From positions 143,274,127-143,338,126 of the forward strand of contig NC_134833.1 of assembly GCF_004210375.1 (NCBI RefSeq): a DNA stretch of 64,000 nt. The letters run 5' to 3'. Every line of letters starts with the position of its first letter. Positions within the stretch are counted from its first letter, which is position 1. The notes beneath the pieces are model-generated. The model was not told where the DNA came from, searched no databases, and worked only from the letters and a program-made list of their open reading frames with translations. The position numbers and the translations under genes were made by a program. Positions 35,841-46,700 of this stretch are shown here, one piece after another. This DNA comes from Tachypleus tridentatus (lineage: Eukaryota; Arthropoda; Merostomata; Xiphosura; Limulidae).

Positions 35841-36309
35841 GTCACTCGAAAGCTATTTCCAACAAAAAGAAAAACTAAACGCAAAATAATAATGCAGTTA
35901 CAGTCTTGTTTAACACTGAAGTTTAGACCCAGTCGTCTGTTTTACAACACATGTTAATATTAAGTTTAAAATACTGCAAAAGGAAAAAGATAAGTGATTA
36001 TACAAGTATTGTATGTGGTGGAGTTAAGTGTCTGGTGCGAATCTACGTTGGCAGTAGATGAAATTAATGTCAGAATTCAGTACTGCGCTTTTTGTGGTGT
36101 GGTATTTTCATCCGATATTTACATACAGGCACATAAAACACAAAATTAACCCAACTGTGTAGCAGCCAAACCCAACAACGATTGGAGATGAAGAAACATC
36201 GTTGGTATATACAGTCTAAACAGTGTAAGAGTTATAAGTATATGCTTGATATCTTGAACATATAGAAATCTTCAGAGTCGTTTAAACAGAATAAAAGGCT
36301 GAAAGTGGG

Positions 36310-36587
36310 GGGGCATGGTCGGGTGGTTAAGGCACTCGACTCCTAATCCGAGGGTCGAGGGTTCGAATCCCCGTCACACCAAACATGCTCGCCCTTTCAG
36401 CCATGGGGATGTTATAATATGACGGTCAATCCCACTATTTGTTGGTAAAAGAGTAGCCCAAGAGTTGGCGGTGAGTGATGATGACTAGCTGCCTTCCCTC
36501 TAGCCTCACACTGCTAAATTAGGGACAGCTAGCACAGATGGCCCTCGTGCAGCTTTGCGCGAAATTCAAAACAAACCAAACCAAACA
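36310..36587 (+). repeat. SINE family 1, full copy with target-site duplication
   Basis: Flanked by TGAAAGTGGG (36300-36309 and 36588-36597). The head has ctcctaatccgag (anticodon loop changed from ctcgtaa), gggttcgaatcc, a full body and a caaaccaaaccaaac tail. Confidence 0.95.
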
Positions 36588-36776
36588 TGAAAGTGGGAAT
36601 TTAATATACTTCAAACTGATAGAGCACTCAAATGAATTTAAAAATTACATTATGAAATAAGTATAAAATTTCAAACACCAAAATGGTCACAAAAATATCT
36701 AATTTGCTTTCTACCATTTCATAACTGTTTTCTGCGATAAACTACTGCGTAGTCGGTGAGACGGTAAATGGTAAAT

Positions 36777-36902
36777 TTTTTTTGTTTGTGTTTTTTTCTT
36801 ATAGCAAAGCTATATCGGGCTATCTGCTGAGCCCACCGATGGGAATCGAACCCCTGATTTTAGCGTTGTAAATCCGGAGACATACCGCTGTACTAGCGGG
36901 GG
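36777..36902 (-). repeat. SINE family 2, minus orientation
   Basis: cttatagcaaagctatatcg, ggctatctgctgagcccacc, gggaatcgaacccctgattt, gcgttgtaaatccggagaca, ccgctgtactagcgggg. Confidence 0.92.
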
Positions 36903-36928
36903 ACAAATGGGAAAATAACCAAAGATAT

Positions 36929-37177
36929 TTGTTTTTAATTTCGTACAAAGCTACATGAGGACTACCTGCACTAGCCGTCCCTACTTTAGCAGTTCAAGGA
37001 AGGCATCACCCACCGCCAACTCTTGGGCTACTATTTTGCCAACGAATAGTGGGATTGATCATAACATTATACCGCTCACACGGGTGAAAGAGCGAGCATG
37101 TTTGATGTAACGAGGATTAGAAATCGCGACCCTCATATTACGAGTTGAGCGCCCTAACCACCTGGCCATGCAGAGCC
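36929..37177 (-). repeat. SINE family 1, minus orientation
   Basis: ttaatttcgtacaaagctac, gtccctactttagcagttca, cacccaccgccaactcttgg, atagtgggattgatcat, ccctaaccacctggccatgc. It lies 27 bp after a family-2 copy in the same orientation. Confidence 0.92.
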
Positions 37178-37344
37178 TATTTGTGAATAGTAGGGTCATA
37201 AGTTAATTGGGCAGTTCCTAACATTTGATGTTAAGGATGATCAGTCTTTTAAGCCAACCAAGCAAGTGTTGTTATAAGTTAGAACAAACAGAATTTTATT
37301 ATTGATGACGAGAAACCCACTTGAAATATGAATATATCTTAGAA

Positions 37345-37445
37345 CGATTGGTATGGGTTAAAGTGTTCAGGTTAACCTGAAGATGACCTAGGAAGGTCGA
37401 AACGTTGTTCTATGCTTATCAATAAAACAGGATTTTAGGCCATAC
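37345..37445 (+). repeat. Repeat with hammerhead-like core, copy 2
   Basis: CTGAAGA (37377), hairpin GACCT-AGGA-AGGTC, GAAACGTTGTTC (37399 on). Flanks ggtatggg (37350) and ccatacct (37441) are mutually inverted. Confidence 0.65.
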
Positions 37446-37657
37446 CTATACAAATGTTGAATAGAAATCTAAAGGTTTGGTCTCACTTAGGTATTATTTC
37501 TTGTCTTAGACTTTTTATCTATGTAGGGCACTGAATTGTGTTTGAAAGTTTTCAAAGGAGGGCTAGTACTAATACAATATCTAACAGGGAAAGAATATCA
37601 CAAGAGGGCAGATTAGAATATCTAAATTAATTTCTATTCAAAATAAAAGAAAGAAAG

Positions 37658-37715
37658 TGCAAGCATGTTTAGTGTGACGGAAATTTGAACCCACGACCCT
37701 CAGGTTGCCGGGCCT
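37658..37715 (-). repeat. SINE family 1 head fragment, minus orientation
   Basis: aagcatgtttagtgtgacgg, tttgaacccacgaccctcag, gccgggcc: only the tRNA-like head remains. Confidence 0.7.
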
Positions 37716-38564
37716 ACCCACATATGATGAATTCAAAAAAGTAATACTTAAAGGATTTTAAAACGAATCACAATACTATTAAATTAGCATAACTAAGCTA
37801 TCATAAAAATCACTGTCACTAAATAAATCTTTTATGATTTTATGTAGGTTTCTTACCATAACTGTACAACAACTGAATTCGATGTAACAATACAATCCAT
37901 TCGTCTCGCTAACTCTCTTTATTTTCGTAATTATTAGGCTATACGAAAACCAATTAGTTATTTATTAACTGGTGATCGTATAGTCTATTAATTAAGTAAA
38001 ATCGTTTGTGATTTTCTACTGCCATCTTCCTGAAAAGTCTTGAGAAGAACTCTAGTAATGATGATTGGTAATCGATCCTGGATCTTACTTGACAGAATAG
38101 CTGATTGCTTTCAACTTGTACGGGTTTAGAACTAGAATCAACCACTATTTGAATGTTTTCTTTGTCATGGTGAAAGTGAGTTAGTACGGTTGACCGGTAA
38201 GAATTTTTAGTGTTGGTACGTTGTACCAGTAGGTAATGTTATCAAATCATTTGTGTTCAGACTATTCCCAACCAGATGTGACGCGTGCACATGACTAAGG
38301 GACCATTTTTAATTACATTCCAACCTGAAATGTATTTTTCGAATTAAACTTAAGTTGACTTTTTACCCCATATACTGCAGTAACTGTTAAAGTGTGCTAA
38401 TTCAAATATTAAAGCTTCGGTTCGCATAAGTTAACAAGTTAATTCGTACGTATAAAACGTGTGGGGTTAGGGTTAGCCATTACTACCGTACAGGGAAAAA
38501 TTGAAAATTACTTTCACTTCTGTTTCCTTGGACACCTGTCTTGAATGCACATGAAACAGTCCAA

Positions 38565-38849
38565 GGCCTGGCATGGCCAGGTGGGTTAAGGCGTTCTACT
38601 CGTAATCTGAAGATCGCGGATTCGAATCCCCATCGCACCAAACATGTTCGCCCTTTTTGCCGTGAGGACGTTATAATGGTACCGTCAATCCCATTGTTCG
38701 TTGATAAAAAAGTAGCCCAAGAGTTGGCGGTGGGTGGTGATGACTAGTTGCCTTCCCTCTAGTCTTACACTGCTAAATTAGAGACGGCTAGCGCAGATAG
38801 TACTCGTGTAGCTTTGCACGAACTTCAAAAACAAAACAAACAAACAAAC
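38565..38849 (+). repeat. SINE family 1, full copy with target-site duplication
   Basis: Flanked by AAACAGTCCAA (38554-38564 and 38850-38860). ggcctggcatggccaggtgg head, ctactcgtaatctgaag, full body, and a long caaacaaacaaac tail. Confidence 0.96.
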
Positions 38850-39448
38850 AAACAGTCCAATCAAAATCTAATAGGAGAGACATCGGACTTGGACATGTGG
38901 ACAATACATTAGACTGTTTATCAAGCAGACAAAAGACGCAGGGTGAAATTCCAGCCATTACCACGCTGAACACCCTGCTTCTCAGGATTTCCATGAAGAT
39001 GAAAGCAGAAACGTATGACATAGCCTACTTTGTGGGGTTTGTGTAATATACCCCGAATGTAGGCCTCTATTCAGAATTTTTAGTTTTCCGGTACGACAGC
39101 CACCCGCTGTTAGTTACAACAAATATTTGTGAGCGTCTTTTAGTAAAATTCATAGACCAACTAAAACAACTGTCGTACAAACAATCAACATGTCTCCATT
39201 GTCATTTATTTAATAGATATTCAAAGTTAAAAACTGCTCTTACGAACTTGATAATGCAGAATATGCATATCTGTCTGTCTATATATATATATGCATCTAC
39301 GAAGTAACTATAGATATGATAATCAAATACATTAATATATAAAGATTCACACAGTATGGCAGCAGAAAGGAAGGCCCCGCAGTATACCTGATCACTGAAA
39401 TGAAATTTTTTACGTTAAAAATAAGTAGTTTTATAGCGATGATCTCTT

Positions 39449-39580
39449 GTTGTTTGTTAAATTAGCACAAAGTTGTACAACAGGTTATCTGTGCTCTGCC
39501 CACCACGGGTCTCGAACACTAACTTGTAGGATTGGAAGTTCGCAGTTATAACGCTGTGCCATTGGTTGGTGGAAGGGGAG
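39449..39580 (-). repeat. SINE family 3, minus orientation
   Basis: ttagcacaaagttgtacaac, ggttatctgtgctctgccca, ccacgggtctcgaacacta, ttataacgctgtgccattgg. The outer tail stem AGCACA/TGTGCT is intact. Confidence 0.78.
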
Positions 39581-39837
39581 GTATGACCTATTAAACAAGT
39601 CACTGAGTTAAATGTTAGTGTCTTAGCATAAAACTTGTGTATTTCTATAGGTTTTATTTATTGGTCCTTAAAGAGGTGAATACGAAACCGTTACGAGAAA
39701 GACGTGCTAATAGTATTTGAATATATGTGGAATGTTTAAATAAATACAAGACAATTAAATAATTAAATAAACTTTATCAGATACATGTTTAATGTGGAAA
39801 GAACTGAACACTGTTTTACGTTATATTTAAAGTACAT

Positions 39838-39984
39838 TAACTGGTGGTTAGAACACTCGACTCGTAATCTGACGGTCGCAGGTTCGAATTCCCGTTACCG
39901 AATATTCTCGCCCTTTCAACCATAGGGACGTTATAATGTTACATTCAATCCCACTGCTTAATTAGAGACATTCAAAACAAAACA
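39838..39984 (+). repeat. SINE family 1 with internal deletion
   Basis: Head (actcgactcgtaatctgacg, gcaggttcgaatt) is present; the body jumps from tcaatcccactgc to ttaattagagac, removing about 90 bp. Confidence 0.85.
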
Positions 39985-40072
39985 AATTAAAATTAGCCAA
40001 GTAATTAATGTAGTTAACTTATATTAATACCGCCTAATTATATAGGAGTATACAATGTCACAACACTTAAAA

Positions 40073-40194
40073 ACCTCCGCTAGTGCAGCGGTAAGTTTAC
40101 GGGTTTACAAAGCTAAAATCAGGGGTTCGATTCCCCTCGGCGGGCTCAGCAGATAGCCCGATGTGGCTTTGCTGTAAGAAAACACACACAAAAC
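40073..40194 (+). repeat. SINE family 2
   Basis: cctccgctagtgcagcggta, gggtttacaaagctaaaatc, aggggttcgattcccctc, ggcgggctcagcagatagcc, then aacacacacaaaac. Tail hairpin 40147-40174 (CAGCA ... TGCTG) is perfect. Confidence 0.93.
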
Positions 40195-40530
40195 TTAAAG
40201 TTGTTTTATAATTTTTATAACTCACGTGTGAATAAAGACAAAGTAATATGTGAAACATACTACTGATTACAAAGCTTTGATTCATCATTTGTAGACCGTC
40301 GTTGTCAAAGGTGTCTTCCATCTTAATAAGTTTCGTTTGTAGCAAACATGTAGTTCTGTTAATGTTTAAAACTACATTATTTTAGATGAACGCTCAAATA
40401 CGAATCAAAAGAAAATTATCTTTTGACTCAGAAATTTAAAACATGTGAGATAAGTGAGGGCCTGAATAACATTGTTTCTTACAGTTAAATATATTTCCGT
40501 TGTTGTTCTTTGCCCTCAGGATTTATGAAA

Positions 40531-40772
40531 TCACCACAATCGACAACTTATCGCTGACTCATGCTTTCTACGAAAGCTGATTAAGTTCCGCCGCGAGAGG
40601 GCCAAGCACCCGAAACACCGTGTTCTTTTGAGCGGGGAAATTCGTAAGTGCCATTTGAGGTTTGTCGTAGCGGCGAGAGTGGTGGCTTGTGTTGTGTAAC
40701 TGTTCCTACTCATGTGGCATGTGACTTGGTGAAAATCGGTACAACGTAGAACGGTATAAGCAACGAATCAAC
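40531..40772 (+). promoter_or_regulatory. CpG-richer leader/promoter of the myosin gene
   Basis: This stretch has more G+C and CpG than its flanks (ttccgccgcgagagggcc, cgtagcggcgagagtgg). It ends at the ATG in the context atcaacATG. An in-frame TGA at 40722-40724 sits upstream of the ATG, so the reading frame starts at 40773 if the leader is contiguous. The transcription start itself is not determined. Confidence 0.5.
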
Positions 40773-40797
40773 ATGTCTATTACAGGTAGTAGTAATG
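40773..40797 (+). CDS. Myosin exon 1 (start codon)
   Basis: Codes MSITGSSN plus one base of a split Gly, then donor gtaagt. Phase 1 matches exon 2, and an upstream in-frame stop (40722) supports the start. Confidence 0.75.
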
Positions 40798-43700
40798 GTA
40801 AGTTTACAACCATTGAAAAGTTTATTAGAGAAACGCGTCTTTCTCGGATTCGTTCTTTTAAAGGGAATCAAAATATTTTCTCTACATTAGTACTAGTAGT
40901 TAACTTACACTGCTGCTTCCTATTTTCAGTCAGTTATACTTATTGTGTTTTCAGTTTCAACGGGTTATCGAACAGTAAAGCCCCTGGCGTCAGTGTAGTG
41001 CACCATCGATCTGTAATGTGTGTATTTTTTCTTGGAGCATAGCCACATCGGGCTATCTGCTGAGTCCACCGCGGTCTGTAGTAATCGAACTATTTGAAAT
41101 CATCGCATAACTAGATTTTAAGAATACAAAATGATGATTATGACGAAAAGAAGGCACTAGTACCTTTCCTTCTGCGAATGTGTGGTATCAAATCACGGGT
41201 TTTAGTTCAATTTTTTACCACCCAACATTAGCACCAAATTTTTATAAAGATTAAACAAAACACAACTTAAAAATAAAGTTATCTAAACAACATAATTCTT
41301 CCACCTCTAAAGAAATATAGACAAATGTTGGTATTTGTTAGATTTGTATCGGCAGACAAGTAGTATGCTATATATATATTTTGTTTATACCATATTTAGA
41401 GCAAGCACGCCACTGTCAATTGTGGTAGCGTTCTATGCATTTTTAAAGTTCAAATGTTTTTTAATTTTTCTTACAAAAATATAGATTTTATAACCGTATA
41501 GCATAAAAGTTATTAAATACATATGGCTTATCGTGTGCAACACCCTCGGTGGACTCAGCAGATAGCTTGATGTGGCTTTACTATAACAAAACACATGCAC
41601 ACTCGTGTGCAACATGATGCGTAACATTCATATTTCGCAGCGTCCTCAAAGAAGTGATTCGTTAAAAATCAGCTGTTGACTTACATTTTACCAAAATTTT
41701 TAATAGTAAAATTATATGTATATATATATATATATTAAAATTCTGGCTTTCAGCTATAAATATTAAAATTGCTAAAATTCTAATATGCTCATTGTTTATA
41801 TAATGTTTTTGTTGCCAGTTCATTAAACTAAATATTCTTTCAGGACGCCGACCAGAAGATGGCGTTCCAGATATGACTGTGATAAGTGATATTGATGAAA
41901 ATGGTATCAATACAAATTTAAAAGTGAGATACGACAAGGATGAAATATATGTATCCTTTATGTTTGTTTGCTAAAATAGTAAGGACGTACATCAGGCTTA
42001 TACGAATAACATTATCCAACAAAAGCAGATTAAAAATCATAACCATCTAGCCTGGGACTGGTGGTGTGGAATACATACCACCTGACGCGCGAGATCTTTC
42101 TGGAATAAGTTTTCCTGTTATACTTTGTGTACTAGACAAGTAGTTTTTATGTTTTGTTTTTCAGGTGCTCTATTTCTAGGTAAACACTCTAGATAAATCT
42201 CTGAGGAGACAGGCAAGTTCTTGAAAATTCTGAACACCATAATTCATACATACACACACACGAACATTTAAAAGATACATCCTTCAAACCAAAACTATAT
42301 ATACTTAGATGTACCCACAAAAAAATATATATTCCAATTCATTCACACATTATTTAAGCTAATGCAAAGGTTGCTTTTATGTACAGTAGGAAACCAGTAA
42401 AGCTTAACTGCCTGTTCTATGAAAAATATATAATTTAATAAGTACCAAAAGTTTTCAGCTGTTATATATATATGTGTGTGTGTTTGTTGTCATCTTCGAC
42501 AAAATTGAACTGCTTGTGGCATTTTATTGGTTCTGTTCACTGTTAAGTAAAAGCAAAAACCAAGAAGTTATATTCTTCTTTTTGTATATTTTTTGAAGGT
42601 CATGGAGAAGATAAGTGAATATTATGAGCATTTTGTTCCTCGGAAAACAAGTTTTAGAAAAATTCCACAACCTTGGGAGTTTATAAGACACTTTAGTGTT
42701 TATCACAAGAAACATAATTGCCAATAAATCAGAGCATTTATAAATGGGCTACTCTATAGGCGATCTGTTTTAAATTTGGTTTGTTTTATGGTACAATTCA
42801 ACTCTAATGTTGATCCACCAATTTCAGTAGTACCACTTACCTAGTGAGTATCAAAATTTGAGTGTTATGTTATTTAAGCTGAAACTTAATGTACTAATGA
42901 ATTTAGTTAAGTAAAATATACATTAAATTTAAAATTTTTGTTATTAATATTGTAAAACATTGTTCAGTACGGTCTTATTTGTCAATTTAGACAGCATGAA
43001 CTAACGGTTTACCCAATCCACATCGTTTATAAACCACGTAGGAGTTGTTTGTATAAGTACACAGCCCAACTTCGTGACGTATTATTTTATAGTACGGTCT
43101 AGCAACGAAACAAACGTTGGCTAAGAGGATACTATCTCGAGCACGAATCTTGTACGGAACTTCCGTATGGTACCAACGTCTCATAGGTCGTTGAACAACA
43201 AAAATGCACATTGTTTCGTATTCCCCTACAAGCTGTTTATCACACAATTGTAAACATGAAGTCACTTAGTACAGTGTCAGTAAACTTTACATATATCTTT
43301 AAATAATGACCTACATTATAGTTTTCTGACGACTGTGACCAACTTTCTGTTTTTTTGTTAAATAGAATCTAGGGTGAGTCTTTCGAGTAATTCCTAGCAC
43401 TTTCCGTTTCTAGACCACATTTCCGAGACTGCCAGGATAGGGTGGCATGTTTCCGCCCTGTCTCTTGAATGTATTTTATAGACTAGTGGCATAAATATAC
43501 ATATACGGATTACAATTATTTTATAAAGGGTTTACTAATACTTTCACAGAACTAGGGTTGTAAGGGTTAGCTGAGAAGAAACGGCCAATTGACACACACA
43601 TGGTGTTATGTAACATCTTAAGTATATTTCTCAGTCGTTGAAAGAAAAGCTATCTTGAAAAAAATACCATATTTTATTTTCTTCACGAATTATTAGAAAG

Positions 43701-46700
43701 TTTTGGGAGTTTTCCTCTCTCTATCGTGAAAATTATTAATATAAACTGATGTGTTATGATGACATAAATTCTTGACCAGTGTTTAAGAAAGTAAACGACC
43801 GCCAGGTTAGAGTTGTTGAAGAGTGTTTTCCACTTATCAAATAATATATATTTGTTAGGTTAAACACGAACATTAAGAGAGACTAATTAGTTCGACAATC
43901 CAGTAAAAGCGTTGTACATGTTAAAAACACGATTGTTCCACATCAAAGAACAGTTGATGAATGCTAATTTTTGCATCAGTAGACAGGCAATATAGTGTAA
44001 CTAGAACAATCTAAAACTAAAAGATAGCAAGTGCCAACAGTGTCAATATTCTGTGTATCATTTTGAACGTTTGAAACCGATCACATTCGGTTAGTTCTAT
44101 GCATAAAACTTAACATTTTATGTGTAGTTTGTCGTTAATAAACACATCATAATTTGTTTACAAGGATCAACAGTAAAATATGCGATATCTGGTATAAATT
44201 TAGTGTTACAGTAAAATAGTAATCTATTTACTTATAGTTGGAATTTTTAATGTATATAAAACAGTAAAATACGTTTTATCATTTGAAATAAATGATTATT
44301 TGATGAGTTATTTTATTAAATGCCTATTTCTGCTACTTTGGGACACTAAGTTCTCGTAAATTAGTAATTATGTACTTTTTGATTCAAGGCTGTAGTCCTC
44401 AATTGTAAGCATTAAAAGATTTGTCAAAGTTTAACCCAGCACTAGGTGGCTCCCAACTCGAATGAATGAACACGTAAATATTACCAGAAATTCTTCAAAG
44501 TCAACCACATGTTTAACAGTAGCGTTGCAGTAAAAGACAATGGTAATTTTAGTAAAGTTAATAAAGCTGGAATAGAACAGTAGTTTAAAGTTTGTGAAAA
44601 TCGTGGGTTTGCTGCTCTGAAATCATACATATTTAATTCTCTTGACCTTAAATTTGCTAATTAATGTTAACCCTAATAATAAATATATACCATATCTAGT
44701 GGAAGCTTCCAGATTATGGGGTATACAATGCATTGTTGGATTTCATCCAGTGTTTTAAAAATGTACCTATAGTAGAACAAACTCATAAACTCTACACTTT
44801 TTTTTTTACAAAGATATTTTAATATTGTTTTTTTGAGTTTTAGTTTTAATCTTGAAACACCACAATAATAATTGAAGTGATGCGATTTATTTTTGCGATA
44901 CACATTCGAGACCGAATGTATAACACGATTGTCCAAACGATTATGAAACAATGCTCATTGTTAGAAGCAAATCAATATTTTCTTTAACAAACAGATAAAA
45001 GTAAAAATATACATTTATTTTAAACGAGGGATTGGTTGATTCTTACAATAAAGTGTCTAAAGATTTAGTGGGTATAATTCTTAAAATAAAACAGTATATA
45101 TTTTCAAAGCTGAGCAGGTATTGTCTTTGTCAACTATTGTTTCAGTGGTTTCTTTTAACGAGCATGCTTGATACTGCCTTGTCAAGTCGATAAAATTATA
45201 TGAATGACGTCATACGTTATTAGCAGGTGAATCAGACGTTTTGTCTCAACGTGTTTGGCTGTAGTGAACATACATACCTGGTATTATTAGGTTCTGTGAA
45301 AACTGGTAATATCGACCAGCTCAGAATGCATGCTGTTAAAAGCTCTACACTCAGATTAACCCGGAACTAGGTTTTACATCTTTCATGCATGTGACATTCT
45401 CCTATAACACATGAGATTTGTTTATAAAAATATAATACGCCATTTTTATATAGGCTATACTGCAAAGATAAATTGACGATATTGTCTAAGGCGATATAAA
45501 TATATTTGATTCGTTAAGAGTAATTGGGATTGCGTCGTTACTGACGTGTTGGTCAACTTTCCCATCTGGCTATTTCTTTCTAACTAATATTTTTATTATG
45601 CATAAGATAATACACATATCTAATAAAAGGAAGTATAGTTGGTTTTGTCAGTTCCTTGTTTTGATATTAATAAACAACTTATTTACTTGAGACACCACTC
45701 GTAGTTGGATTGACAAGTAGGAATACTGAGTTTGAAATATTTACATTTGTGTCTTATCTTAGGCTTAGAAAGAATAGTTAACAATGCGTAACCTCTATAT
45801 TACGGTATGCGTTTAGTGTTTTAAAATCAATTTATAAAAAAAAGATGTCGAAGGTTTTCTGTCCTTGAAGTGCAGGATGATATAACAAAGTTTTTAAACT
45901 ACCGGAAAACGTCACGTCACGCATGAAAGCGACATGTATACATACTATGTATGTATGGGTCCATGCATGCAAGCCAGAGACTATTGATAATCGAAATCAG
46001 TTATTAGCCAAGCGTCCGCTTTTTCACTTGGAACGCTTGAATGTGAAATAAAAGTTACCATGAAAGTTTAAAGTTTTTATTGTAAGTTGAAGAGTTATTT
46101 TTATTGCTAAGAAATAAATAAAACAATATATGTTATTTCAGAAAACATAGTTGTTTTTTTTATTCAAACCAGGCCCGGCATGGCCACGTGGGTTAAGGCG
46201 TTCTACTCGTAATCTGAGGGTCGCGGGTTCGAATCTCTCATCGAACCAAACATGCTCGCCCTTTCATAAGTGGTGGCGTTATAACGTTACGGTAAATTCC
46301 ACTATTCCTTGGTAAAAGAGTAGCCCAAGAGTTGGCGGTGGGTGATGATGACTAGCTGCTTTCCCTCTAGTCTTACACTGCTAAATTAAGGACGGCTAGC
46401 GCGGATAGCCCTTTTGTAGCTTTGCACGAAATTCAAAAACAATAATATTGAAACCAACGTGTTACCATTACGGCTTCACTGAGGCAAAAAAAGACAGTTG
46501 TTAACTGAATTTAGATTTATACAAATGATTTCAAAATAATTCGATTCTGAGGAAGGAGGTAAACGTCACAGGAGAATATCACATCGTTGTTGTCAAATTA
46601 TATTTTACTTGACGTAAGGGATTGTGAAAGTACCTGCAAGAGAAACATTATATTTATCATTAGTATTAGGCTTATTAATTTATTAAACACTACATTCTTT

